Origin: Agrostemma githago
Taxonomy: Eukaryota > Streptophyta > Magnoliopsida > Caryophyllales > Caryophyllaceae
Length of the DNA stretch: 64,000 nt
Direction of reading: 5' to 3'
Assembly: GCA_958450325.1 (NCBI GenBank)
Contig: OY288250.1
Location: 45,296,683 to 45,360,682, forward strand
How positions within the stretch are numbered: position 1 is the first letter of the stretch; each line of letters opens with the position of its first letter. Below the pieces are notes generated by a model that was not told where the DNA came from, searched no databases, and saw only the letters and a list, made by a program, of their open reading frames with translations. A program made the position numbers and the translations under genes. Below are positions 1-10,468 of the stretch, piece by piece.

Positions 1-585
1 TTCTACATGCAACAAGCCTCGACAAATCTTTTTCTACGATTTCGGTAGTCACGTGTCAAGTCCATCACGTGTTCATTCTTTCAAAATCATGCATCGTATT
101 GTCTTCTAATCATCTAATCTATTTGCATCACCGTCATCAATATCGTTTATTATTATTTTGCTCGTTATTTTGTATTGTCCGGGTTGTATTTCCACCCATG
201 TGACTTGTAACTTGTTTTCGACTTTATTTATTTTGTTTGTTTGTCATTTACTTTTTATAAACGAACATCACATGCTAAATCCGACTTCGGTATAATTATT
301 AGATGCATTAAAAGGACGTAGTTTGAACATAATTCACATGTTTAGCTAAAACGTCGTTTGCATAACATTTAATCGTCCCACTAACGCGCGTACATGAAAA
401 CGAACGGTATCCTAGAAGAGGCCGCTAAGAGCAGGAGGGGTTGGTGTGAACGTCCGTCCGCACCGCCTAACGCCCCGCGCGGGACCGACCTGGTTTTTCA
501 ACGTGTGGCGGCGGTCACCCACGCGGCCCCCTCCCACTCGGGGGCCGGTCTGATCTCGCGTACGGGGCGATGTGTCGGATCTCAA
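1..585 (+). mobile_element. Partial Tat-type LTR, sense on the plus strand
   Basis: Read on the plus strand, about 165-460 matches the reverse complement of the Tat LTR at 35676-38274. Shared anchors in the same order are a GGGTTGTATT block, ACTTGTAA, GCATGCTAAAT-like, TTAGCTAAAACG, GTTTGCATAACATTT, CTAACGCGC and AGAGGCCGCTAAGAGC. It is therefore the 3' part of an LTR of a related Tat family in the opposite orientation to the LTR that follows. The left end is outside the window. The right end is not sharply defined: homology fades near 460 and the neighbouring LTR probably begins near 606. Confidence 0.7.
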
Positions 586-2089
586 TTTGGATGACGATCC
601 GGACTTGTACTAGACGGGTGCGGGCACCCGTGTTTCCATTTGGAATCGATCGAGTCGTGGTTGTAAATGTTTAAAGGCCGATATGTTTGGTAAGGCGACC
701 TTTTTAGCAAACTGAATTCGTTGCCAATTTGTGGAGTCGCCACCGAGTCAATTATGGGGACTCGGAAACCGTTCATGTCAACTTTGATCCTTAGTCGGCT
801 CAAAGCTGAGGGGCACGGGACCTAAAGATAAACACTTCTACCCTTAAGCATTCCATGCCTGGAATGACTCTCATTGCCAATGGTTTCGGACATCCAGAAA
901 CCGTCGATTGTGAGTAAGGGGTGAGGGTACGTATTGGAAAGCCAACATCCGATAGACATCGACACTCAATCTTGCCCGCACTATAGCGGCCTCTACTAAT
1001 CAATCGGTGGCCTGATAAGTTCGTTTTTTGTCGTGGCGGAAATACTGTAACATCCGTTGTTTTCACCCTATACCTTTTTCTATGTCGGTTGTTTAAGGAC
1101 AAGTAAGTTTTGTTGTCGAAGTAGTTGTGTTTACATTCTTTGCATGCGATTTCACGTGACAAACAGGCCATGAAAAGATGCACGTAAGAGGGTAGAGAGT
1201 ACTAATATTATACGTATTATCAAATCACTTTTAACGCGATAATACGGATATTAGTCGTTCACGTGATTTACCTTACCTGGTATTCTGCTTAAGATGCGTC
1301 GGTTCGGTATTAATAGAGATGCGTCGAACCATACATGGCGAGCACCGGTACTAATACGGAACTCCACCATCGCTTTGTTCGGTTTTAGTTTATTTATGTT
1401 TTGAATTCCGTGTTAAGTGATTTAGCATGCCATTATAAGGTCATAAAAGTAACAAATCATACGAAAATTGTAAATGCGAACGTAAGTAAATCACGTAGTG
1501 AGGAGTTGCACCCTCGGAGTATACACTAAATGGGACACGATGCATAGATGGTTGAGAAAGGATCTCGGAATTACTCAAATCTATTTAATGTATTTTAGTG
1601 TTTGCGGTTGAAGTAGGGACGTTACGTGTTTTAGTATGTGTAATGGACCTAGTGTCCACGTTTGACATTATCGTAGTGCATAATAAAAGAAGGTGCAAGA
1701 ATGTAAAGTTTTGTTTAGATGACAACCTAGTGACGACTCGACTTCAAAGGCGGATTCTCCTAGCTTGCCCGGTGATTTCGGCAGAGTTCCGTTACCGTCG
1801 ATCCTTTCTGCGGTTATTCCGGCAGAGCTCCGCTACTACTGGCTAATTCTGCGGCTAATCCGGCAGAACTTCGTTACTAAGCTATAGTTAATCGAAAACA
1901 GGCACCTCGGGATCGAGTGGACTGCTCGAAGGTGAGAAGTAGTGCCGATGTCACTTTTATCGGAACTATGATCGAGTGGATCGTTTGCCTCGGGTGTCGG
2001 AATGCAAGCCCTTAGCAAGAAACTCTTTACGAGTGAAGAGGGAAGAGAATTCAAGAAGTTGTGTGTCGAAATGAGGGGATGGAGGGGGG

Positions 2090-2097
2090 TATTTATA
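2090..2097 (-). promoter_or_regulatory. TATA box of the B LTR
   Basis: The plus strand reads TATTTATA, which is TATAAATA on the minus strand, in the same context (…TATTTATAGG…) as the D LTR TATA box. A cluster of GGCGCC-type palindromes lies 27-120 bp upstream of it on the minus strand. Confidence 0.6.
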
Positions 2098-2123
2098 GGT
2101 GTTTTCGGCCCTCGTCACCCATA

Positions 2124-2209
2124 TAGGCGCCTAAGGTCAGGCGCACCAAAACTCAGGCGCCTGGGTTCAAGCGTGTGAAGACTCAGGCGCGCAAGGTGAG
2201 GCGCTCGGG
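2124..2209. repeat. GGCGC palindrome cluster in the B LTR
   Basis: Five to six copies of a short motif around CAGGCGCCTG, TCAGGCGC and AGGCGC(C)T lie in 86 bp. Several copies are perfect palindromes (AGGCGCCT, CAGGCGCCTG). It sits immediately upstream of the LTR TATA box, the same position as the different palindrome clusters of elements A, C, D and E. Confidence 0.7.
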
Positions 2210-2611
2210 ATTTTGAAGATACGATTTTGATACTTTCCAAGACCGAGAGGCGGGGGTATAATTCGTGGCTTAGAGACTAAGTCTCCCCCATATTGACCTA
2301 GCGCCGTGATGCTTAGCGGGCCTCGTGTGTGCATCCCGAGGTTCGCTTGGCGCGGTGTTGACTCGGTTCGAGTTTCGGGACCAACTCGGGGTCCCGGTGT
2401 CAGAATTGACTCTAATTAGTGTCTATGCGACCGTAACGACACGACTAAGGCTGCCAATATGTTAGTTTAATTTTTCCGAGTAATTTATTTTATCCGATCT
2501 ATAGAAAAAATATCTAAAACATCGCGAATTTGCGTCGCGTTGCAGTCCGATCATCATAGGGTGTTTGTTGGGCACTTCTGCAGCCACCAGGTCCAAATCT
2601 GGGTGTCTACA

Positions 2612-2628
2612 GAAGCCCCCACGTTGAC
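2612..2628 (-). promoter_or_regulatory. Polypurine tract of element B
   Basis: On the minus strand this reads as a GTGGGGGCTTC purine-rich tract directly before the LTR terminus TGTAGACACCC. The sequence that follows (2612-2780) aligns with the D internal end at 38275-38440, including GACTGAGGCTTGGACA and GGGCTCGCCAGCC-like blocks. Confidence 0.75.
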
Positions 2629-3014
2629 TGAGGCTTGGACAGGGCGAAAGTCGAAGTATAGCGACCCAGGTAAATCGCGGATTACGACCTGGTGGCTGTC
2701 CAGTCGGGTCATTTTAAGTCCATTGGACTACGTGTTGAGGCTCGTCAGCCAAGGCCTAGAAATCATATCTGACGTCTTCGCCTGCAGTTGCTTGCTTGGG
2801 CCCGGGCCGGTGCTTGTCATCTTGTTCTCAGTTCTTCATGCTCGTGTGTTTCGCCTTTTTGGATTGCTTAAAAGTTTTTTCAAGTTTGAATGCCTCGTGT
2901 GTGAGTGACATGTTAAGCGTAGATACGAAAAAAATGTTTGTATGTGTGGCTTCCGTTTGAACAAATGTCTTTGGGATGCTTATGAACCCTTGGACTTAAT
3001 GAAACAAAAATGAA

Positions 3015-3592
3015 GAGGGCGTCAGTCTCCACTCGAGCAGTTGTCTTCATGATGCCTATGACCCCTTGGACAAAATAAAGAGAGATAAAATGTTCGAGGG
3101 CGTCAGTGTCCACTCGAACACTTGTCTTCGGGATGCCTCTGACCCCTAGGACAAAACAAAACAAGATAAACTATTCGAGAGCGTCGGTCTCCACTCGAAT
3201 AGCTGTCTTTCGGGATGCCTATGACCCCTAGGACAAACGATATGAAATGCTCGAGGGCGTCAGTCTCCACTCGAACACTTGTCTTCGGGATGCCTCTGAC
3301 CCCTAGGACAAAACAAAGCAATACGAAATGCTCGAGGGCGTCAGTCTCCACTCGAACACGTGTCTTCGGGATGCCTCTGAAATGCTCGAGGGCGTCAGTC
3401 TCCACTCGAACACTTGTCTTCGGGATGCCTCTGAACCCTAGGACAAAATAAAATAATATAAACTATTCGAGGGCGTCGGTCTCCACTCGAATAGCTGTAT
3501 TTTAGGATGTTTATGACCCCTAAGACAAAACAAAACATTCGAGGGCGTCAGTCTCCACTCGAATGAAAAATTCTGTGGTGGTATAAGACTCC
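3015..3592. repeat. Tandem repeat block 1, about 80-bp unit
   Basis: Units begin with GAGGGCGTCAGTCTCCACTCG at 3015, 3096, 3176 (variant), 3253, 3334, 3388, 3469 and 3541, then continue with TGTCTTCGGGATGCCTCTGACCCC-like sequence. Spacings of 81, 80, 77, 81, 54, 81 and 72 show whole units and internally deleted ones. A degenerate first unit is visible from about 2935. It lies between the PPT of B and its antisense PMD gene, the hypervariable 3' untranslated region of Tat elements. Confidence 0.9.
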
Positions 3593-3843
3593 TTCGAGGG
3601 CGTTGGTCTCCACTCGATTTAAATTGTTGTAGAGGTATAAGACTCCTTCGAGGGTGTTGGTCTCCCCTCGAATTAAATTGTTGTGGAGGTATAAGACTCC
3701 TTCGAGGGTGTTGGTCTCCCCTCGAATTAAATTGTTGTGGAGGTATAAGACTTCTTCAAGGGCGTTGGTCTCCACTCGATTTAATTTGCTGTGGAGGTAT
3801 AAGTCTCCTTCAAGGCCGTTGGTTTCCACTCAAATTAAATTGC
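3593..3843. repeat. Tandem repeat block 2, 54-bp hybrid unit
   Basis: Five units start at 3593, 3647, 3701, 3755 and 3809, with exact 54-bp spacing. Each begins with TTCGAGGGCGTTGGTCTCC (the head of the block-1 unit) and ends with GTTGTGGAGGTATAAGACTCC (the head of the block-3 unit). The unit therefore joins half of each neighbouring repeat. Confidence 0.9.
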
Positions 3844-4262
3844 TGTGGAGGTATAAGACTCCAATGTCTCTCGGATAACTAAGACCCGTTAGGCAAACAA
3901 TTGTTGTGGAGGTATAGGACTCCAATGCCTCTCGGATAACTAAGACCCGTTAGGCAAAAGTTACTGTGGAGGTATAGGACTCCAATGCCTCTTGGATAAC
4001 TAAGACCCGTTAGGCAAAACTTGCTGTGGAGGTATAGGACTCCAATGCCTCTGGATAACTGAAACCCGTTAGGCAAAAATTGTTGTGGAGGTATAGGACT
4101 CCAATGCCTCTCAAATAACTAAGACACGTTAGGCAAAAATTATTGTAGAGGTATAGGACTCCAATGCCTCTCGGATAACTAAGACCCGTTAGGCAAAAAT
4201 TGTTGTGGAGGTATAAGACTCCAATGCCTCTCGAATAACTAAGACCCGTTAGGCAAAATTTG
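3844..4262. repeat. Tandem repeat block 3, 60-bp unit
   Basis: Seven units start with TGTGGAGGTATA at 3844, 3905, 3965, 4025, 4084, 4144 and 4204, a period of 59-61 bp. Each continues with GGACTCCAATGCCTCTCGG, ATAACTAAGACCCGTTAGGC and an A-rich tail. Some units carry point changes (CTCAAATAA, GACACG). Confidence 0.9.
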
Positions 4263-4836
4263 TTGTTGTTCATTTGTTTCAGTTACGTGGCTTTTTTTTT
4301 CCGAGTTTGTCTTATTCTGTTCGGGTTTGCTTTTGCTTTTGCTTTGCTTTGGTTTGTTATGCATTTGGGATTCGTTTGTAGTTTGCTTAGATACGCTTGG
4401 TTTGGTTCATTTAATTACGCGCTCGAGTGCATCGTTCATGCTAAGTGTGGTTCTTGTGCTTGTTTCATTATCGTGCTTTATAGATATTCATTGGTAATTG
4501 CTTCGTCATTGTTATTTTGCTTGTCTTAAAGGGTACGTGTTTCGTGTATATCGGACGTTAAGCCTCATTTGTTTTCGTCTTAGTCTGTGCTGGACTATTC
4601 AGACGAGCATACATCTGCGCCTCAGTCTTCAGGCAGCTAGCCCCCAGCGATTCAGGTTTTAAGCGCATTGCTTGAGGCGGTCGGGTTTCTGTGGGTCGGG
4701 TTTGTTTTAGTTGTCGAAGGCTGGGGCGATTCGTTCATTCGTCCCAAAAACCGAACGCATTGCATCTTTCGCCCCAGTATCGCTCTTTCATTTTTTTTCT
4801 AGCCAAATTTCGTCTCGATTTCCGCCATACGTGAGA
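4263..4836 (+). other. Upstream region of the antisense PMD gene of B
   Basis: T-rich non-coding sequence between the tandem repeats and the probable first exon at 4837. No open frame of note is present. By position it corresponds to the promoter and 5' leader of the antisense gene (38275-38903 in element D). I saw no convincing TATA box; the last 100 bp are C/T-rich, leader-like sequence. Confidence 0.4.
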
Positions 4837-5955
4837 ATGTCGACTCTGGGTAAGCGTTCTTTGTTCGTTTATTGTCGGTTTTGCTTGATTATGTTGATTG
4901 TGAGTTTGTTTTGTTGAAACCCTAGAAAATTGATTTGGGGGTTTTTAATTTGCTAACTTTTGATGCTTGTACTTAATCCCATTGTTAAATTACGTTCGAT
5001 TAGAGCTTGTTAGGGTGATTGTAAGTTAACTAGGGGATTTTGAGGTATGACAATAGCTCCCTATAGTGATAGGTTCGAGATGCTAGGGTTAGGGACTGTT
5101 TTCCTGGATATTCCCGCATTTGTTTTGCATAATCTTGCTCAATTAGTGTTTGTGAGGATATGGGTAGCTCCCTTGTCGATTTTTATAGGCTAAGATGGCC
5201 CTTAGGGCCTTCTGTGTGTGTTACGACGGACCAAAAGGTGTCGTAACGATGCCGAATTTTCCCGAAACCACTCACATCGTGACCAGGATCGAAAATGGGT
5301 GTTAGCAGCTTTTTCAGAATTTTAATATCCTCATCCGAAATTTTGACCCTATTTTGACCTATTTAAGCTGCTTTAACCTGACCTGACGCATGGGTTTTTC
5401 GTGTTTTGTTTGATTTTACAGCTAGAGGCGATATCGAGCATCCCGAGGGAGCTTCCACGGTTGGTGCTAGTGGCGAGGGCGCTGGGACGAGCTCACAGAC
5501 TCCCCGCGGGATTCGCAGGAGACGACGGAGCATTTCATCTCAGCGTCGTGATCCGGAGACCATAAATGAGGCCGATTTTGATAGGGTGAGAAAGCGTAGG
5601 CTACCGAGACAGTTGCTAGGAGGGCCATGTTCCGGCTCCTGTACCGGAGAATGAGGAGATTGGCTACGAGGATCCCGAGTGGGCTCGGGGTTGGGATGGT
5701 CAACAGTTGTTGTTTCGTCCTGACCTACACGTTTCTCACCGCATCGTGCAGGGTCTGGTGACTGTCCTATTCGTGTTTATTAGTTATGTTTTGGATTTTG
5801 GCTCGGGTTGGGTTTGGTTTGTCTTGTTTATACTTCTATTGCTTTGGTTTGCAGTCCTCAAGTACGATGAAGACTTTCTTGGGCTTTACTACATGTCTCG
5901 AGATTTATTCTCGAAAGTTGACCCCCTCGGTGAAGGGAATTATCGTGAGGACTGC
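4837..5955 (+). pseudogene. Antisense PMD gene of element B, 5' part
   Basis: Exon 1 (4837-4849, four codons plus one base) is followed by a GTAAGC donor, an intron 4850-5421 ending TTTTACAG, and exon 2 from 5422 in frame, giving MSTLARGDIEHPEG and an Arg-rich stretch. A one-base frameshift lies near 5630, after which the reading continues PVPENEEIGYEDPEWARGWD. A further intron ends in TTTGCAG at 5854, and the next exon reads VLKYDEDFLGLYYMSRDLF. Element C interrupts it at 5955. The gene is antisense to element B, as in the related younger element D, and the product is of the plant-mobile-domain (aminotransferase-like) class judged from the part at 19447-20811. Confidence 0.65.
5951..5955. 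repeat. Left TSD of element C (ACTGC)
   Basis: ACTGC precedes the 5' LTR start TGTTGTGTG and is repeated at 19442-19446 directly after the 3' LTR end GGCGATCA. Confidence 0.9.
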
Positions 5956-6263
5956 TGTTGTGTGCTAAATTTAGACCGTTTTTCCTCCCATTTAGACCCG
6001 TTTTCCCCTCGTTTTGCGAGTCTTGATTGCGATTATCGCCATATTTTGCGTACTTCTTGCATTAGCGTCCCTCTTGTGCGTTTTACGTGTTTTTGGTAGT
6101 TTTTCTATCAATTTTGATAGGTTTTGCTACAAAAATCACGATTGAGCTTCCACGAGCACAAGAGAAGGGAAAACCGTCGAAAGAGCAAAGCACACAACTT
6201 AAAGTTTAAAGTCATCCGATCGAACAACGAAGAATGAGACAAGATTCGAGGCCAGAAAAAATG

Positions 6264-6496
6264 ACCGGGCGAAATTTCACCCGGTGAGACACCACCGGGC
6301 GAAATTTCACCCGACAGTGAAACGCCTCCCACGAAGATTTTTTGAGCTTACCCAGCGGGCGAAACTGACCGGGCGAAAATTCGCCCGAGGGAAAGAAGTG
6401 CCGAAAACGCGAAAAATGGAAGAAAATCTCACCGGGCGAAAATTTCACCCGATGGGAATTATCGTCAAGTCCGCAGGGCGAAGTTTCACCCCATGG
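6264..6496. repeat. GGGCGAAATTTCGCCC palindrome cluster, C 5' LTR
   Basis: Six or so copies of GGGCGAAA(A/T)TTC(A/G)CCC, usually flanked by ACC…GGT, separated by 5-60 bp. The centre GAAATTTC is self-complementary and the GGGCG/CGCCC arms pair. The 3' LTR has the same cluster at 18091-18342 with one extra partial unit. Confidence 0.9.
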
Positions 6497-6576
6497 AGAG
6501 GCAAAGGGAGATTGTCTCACTAATGGAGCATAAAGTTGGATTTGGGCTTTAGGTAAAAAACCCATTAAGAGATTAC

Positions 6577-6585
6577 TATATATAT
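6577..6585 (+). promoter_or_regulatory. TATA-like box of the C LTR
   Basis: TATATATAT within ATTACTATATATATGTTACC, 81 bp downstream of the palindrome cluster. The 3' LTR copy is unchanged. Confidence 0.55.
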
Positions 6586-7598
6586 GTTACCCTAATTCAT
6601 TGCCTAAGTCACCTCTCCATTGTGCTAAGGAGGGAAGCCATTACACCCCTCCACCATCCTATTACACCATCCATTAGTAGTAGTTATCTAGAAAAATCCT
6701 CAAACATTCTAGTAGTTTTCATAGTAATTAATAGTAGATCTATAAGTTTCTATCAACAATTATTTAGATTTCAAGGTTGTAAGAAGATTATTCAAGTTTT
6801 ATTTGAAGATTTGTTGGGTTTATTGGAGGATTAGTGACAAGTTCTCCATTTTATTCATCAAAGATTCAATCTTTATCAATGATATCTTCTTATTTCTTAT
6901 AGATCTACATAGTTGGTATAATTCTCTTCAACTCTCTAATCTCTAGTTTAGTTTTTAAGTTGTTTTTTCATCATCATCTTGTTTAGATCTAATTAATATG
7001 CATGTTGTGATGATTTCCATAATGATGTGTGAGTAGATTTCTTGTTGGGGAATTTAGGGTTGAGGGCTTGGATTATTTGAATATAGGGATGTTGGTGGGT
7101 TGCTTGCATGTTGGTTTATCTTATTTGTGGTGTTGTGTCATTGTTGTTTTAGTACGGCCAACTAGACCGACCTTGACTAATTTCTATCAATATGGGGAAA
7201 CTCGGGGTAGAAATTACCATGACTAGGGACTTACCCTCATTCGCCGCGAAAGCGGGATTTTAGGTGAGTTTATCAATATTGCGACAAAAACTCGATTCCG
7301 ACCTTCTTAGACTCCAAGTACCGAATCCCGACTTCTCCCCAACGCCTTTTCCCTAGATTGACCACCCTTAGCTATTTCTCTAGATATTCCCTTAGTTTAA
7401 GACTCGACCCCTAGAAAAACTCCTTTCTAAGACATCGAACACGACACTTTAAGCTTCACAAACACACACCGTTCCCTGTGGACCGACCTCGACTTACCAC
7501 GATTACTCTAGTAGTTTTTGTGTTATTCCGAGTCTTACAAATATCGTTTGATCCCCCGTCCTTCTTTAACGAACGATCCGATTGGGAGGCGATCAAAA

Positions 7599-7616
7599 TG
7601 GCGCCTTTGCCGGGGA
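7599..7616 (+). promoter_or_regulatory. Primer binding site of element C
   Basis: TGGCGCCTTTGCCGGGGA, three bases after the LTR. It matches the Athila-type tRNA-Asp site seen in A and E (TGGCGCCGTTGCCGGGGA) except for one base. Confidence 0.85.
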
Positions 7617-7721
7617 ACGGCTAGTTGATTTTGTTTTTAGTTGTTGTGTTTGATTCTTTTCCCTTCTCTCTTTTCCCTAGTGCCGCGAGGTGCTAGGAGT
7701 CTCACCATTTAATTGAGTTTT

Positions 7722-10465
7722 ATGCCCAGGAACACGTCATCGCCTTTGTGGTTCGATCCAGAGCCGGAAAGGACTTTTAGAGCATTGCGCTTTCGAGGAA
7801 ATAACTCAACCACCATCATTCCACATCCTTCATTATCACCTCCTAACCTTAATCCCATCCTTCCACATCCACCTTCTACACCTTCCACATCACATAATTC
7901 CACTCCAAACAATCCTTCCATACCTTCCACATCACAAAACTCACCACCACCACTACCATCACCGAAAACACCACCACCAAATCCATCCCCTCCAAATTCT
8001 CCAAACCCTCCAAATTCAAATCCACCATCACCACCAATTCAACCAATGGCGACTCTAGGTTCGCACTCTCAATTCACACATGAAGAAACACCTTCTCCCG
8101 TCGATTTTGGAGAGATTCCCGAGGATTATGAATTGAAAGCTTCTTTGACCAACGCGGTCCAACAAGATAAATTTCACGGCTTTTCTCAAGAAGATGCTCA
8201 AGAGCACATCGCTTCATTTAAAGAAAAATTAGTAGGAGCCCGTCTCAATGGATTAACTTCATGTCAATTGCATCGCTTATTCTTTCCAAAGACCTTGAGA
8301 GATGGAGCTCGTAGATGGCTTCAAGGCCATCCCGCTAATACATTCACAACATGGGCTCAATTATCTAATGCCTTCTTGGAGAAATATTTTCCGCCGTCAA
8401 AGACTAATCAATATCGCATGGAGATAAAAACATTCAAGCAAGATGAATTCGAAAGCCTAAGCAAGGCTTGGGAAAGATTTAGAGATTTGTTGCGCAAATG
8501 TCCATATCATGGAATACCCGATTGGCTAACCACCCAAACGTTTTACAACACCCTTTCATCGAGAACCAAGGAGAACCTTAATTCGGCCGCCGGAGGAGAC
8601 TTCTTTTCTCTCACCGATGAGACATCTAAAAATCTTATTGAGAAGATGGCAAGGAGTGATTCAAGAATGGGTCAATCGAGGGATTCTAGAAAGAAAGCTG
8701 AAGTGAACTCATCTACGAGTTCTAATGAATTGAAATTCCAAACGGAACTTGAAGAATTGAAAAGGAGAATGGAGGCCATGAATTCTAAGCCCACTCCTAA
8801 AGGTATGTACCAAATTCAAGGGAGTGTTCCACCAAGGCAACCATCACCTCCAAAGCAATGAACATGGGAAGTTCAATGTGATCATTGTGGCAATCACAAT
8901 CATGATTCTAGCTTTTGCATTCCTAATGAAGAATTTTATGTTGAAGAGCCAAATGAAGTTCAAGCTATACAAGTATATGGGCGAAGACCTCAATTTGATC
9001 CTTTTTCTAATACCAACAATGCCGGCACAAGATTTCATCCTAATTTCTCTTTTGGAAATCAAAATGTTCAAAATCCGATGCCGCGCGCCCAAGGGAGTCA
9101 AATGAGGCCATTCAATCAAAGTCAACAAAGGCCCTTTAACCAAGGCCCTCCAAAGATGCCCCCATATATGCCTCCTCATCAAAGGAGCAACTTCCATGTT
9201 CCTAACAACTACAACAATTACCAAAATCAACATGGTAATCACTTTAATCATGGATATAATCAAGGGTTCCAAGGAAATTCTCATGGTAACAAAGGTTACA
9301 ATCAACAACCATTTAATCAACTCTCTCAATCTTATGGCCAATTAAGCAATTCTGAATTTGGTCAAGGAGGTCCTTCATGGGAGAACTATAATGATTTGCA
9401 TAGAACCGTTGGCCAACTATGGAATGAACATCAAGATACTAAGGCGAGGCTAAAGGTTTGGGAATCACAAGAAGCAACAAAGGCCTTAGCCGCACCAATT
9501 CATCCACCCCATGGTTTGCCCGGTCAACCTCAAAACTTAAGAGACCCTTCACACCAAGCAAATGCCGTAATTTTGAGAGGTGGCAAAGAACTTGAGGACC
9601 CATATAAGAACTTGAACTTGAACACCAAGACTACCCCATCCAAGGTTAATCAACCAAGTGCACCACAAGAATCATCTCCCACTTCCCCCAAACAAAACCG
9701 GGGAATACAAGCGGAGTTTGATATCCTCCAAAATGTGGAGAATGAATTAAGAGAACAAAGAAAGAAGAAAGAGCAAATGGAAGCCGAAGAAGCAAAAAGA
9801 AAAGAGGCGGAGCGATTAGCCGAAGAGGAAGAAGAATCTAATGTTCCACCGCCTCCCGCTTTTGTTCCTCCATTGCCTTTTCCCGAGTGAGCTAAGCCAC
9901 ACAAGGAGAATGCTCAATTTTGCCGTTTCGTGGATATGTTAAAGAAAGTAGAGGTAGCTTTACCTTTCACCGAGGTAATTTCTCAAATGCCCCTCTATTC
10001 CAAGTTTTTGAAAGATGTCTTGACTAAAAAGAGAACCATAAAAGACAAAGAATGTGTCTCTCTCACGGGTCAATGTAGTGCCATTCTTATGAAAGAAATG
10101 CCAAAGAAATTAGATGATCCCAGTAGCTTTTCCATCCCTTGTCGGGTAGGAAATGTTGTTGATAATCAAGCTTTATGCGACCTTGGGGCTAGTGTTATTT
10201 TATTACCTTATTCTATTGCTAAAAGACTTAGTCTGTCAAGTACCCACTTGGGATACTTGAGGATGTACCCGTTCAAGTTGGTAAGATCTTCATCCCCTCC
10301 GACTTTGTTGTCATGGATATGCCCGAAGACACTATTACCCCCATTATCTTAGGTCGACCTTTTATGGCTACCAGTGGTACTATAGTTGATGTTAAGAATG
10401 GAAAGTTGTCATTTAACATAGGGAACGAATCGGTAGAGTTTTCCCTTTCTCAAGCTCTTAAATAA
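7722..10465 (+). pseudogene. gag-pro: gag-protease of element C (broken)
   Basis: The start at 7722 (MPRNTSSPLWFDPEPERTFR) is chosen because A and E start with the matching MPRRGGDFFLFNPEPER. A Pro-rich linker is followed by a retrotransposon gag domain (about residues 130-260) and, beyond an in-frame TGA at 8859-8861, a CCHC zinc knuckle CDHCGNHNHDSSFC and an Asn/Gln-rich tail. A second in-frame TGA lies at 9888-9890. The aspartic protease motif ALCDLGAS follows at about 10172-10192. Compared with A, the protease lacks a short stretch near 10240 and changes frame there; the downstream part (TPIILGRPF) is readable in the shifted frame to a TAA at 10463-10465. Gag forms the particle and protease cleaves the polyprotein; this copy cannot make either whole. 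Confidence 0.88.
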
Positions 10466-10468
10466 CCA

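Larger units (their letters stand above)
606..2611 (-). mobile_element. 3' LTR of old minus-strand Tat element (element B)
   Basis: The right end is firm: it ends in GGGTGTCTACA at 2601-2611, the same terminus as the D LTRs at 38274 and 51474, and is followed directly by a PPT and a leader homologous to the D sequence after 38274. Inside the LTR, 730-970 shares with D the block GGAGTCGCCACCGA, the Cys/Ser-rich reading of the minus strand and the motif GTAAGGGGTGAGGGTACGT. The left end (TGTAC at 606) is a guess from the TGTGG start of the D LTR. The minus-strand promoter TATAAATA lies at 2090-2097. Confidence 0.75.
5956..7595 (+). repeat. 5' LTR of element C
   Basis: Starts TGTTGTGTGCTAAATTTAG and ends GGAGGCGATCA, immediately before the PBS. 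It contains a palindrome cluster (6264-6496), a TATA-like run (6577-6585) and, near the end, the CCCTGTGGACCGACCTCGAC motif related to the GTGGATACGATCCCGACTTG motif of the A LTR. Confidence 0.92.

Noticed and set aside
2913..4273. Several reading frames of 65-100 codons on both strands in the tandem repeats
   Set aside because: They are translations of 54-bp or 60-bp repeat units whose period is a multiple of three; no start context or homology supports a gene.
5707..6099. A membrane-protein-like frame (hydrophobic FVFISYVLDF…)
   Set aside because: It reads through a T-rich intron of the PMD gene and into the LTR of element C.
6264..6496. Regularly spaced palindromes considered as a CRISPR array
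   Set aside because: Spacing is irregular, units vary, and they lie in an LTR of a plant retrotransposon and recur in its other LTR.
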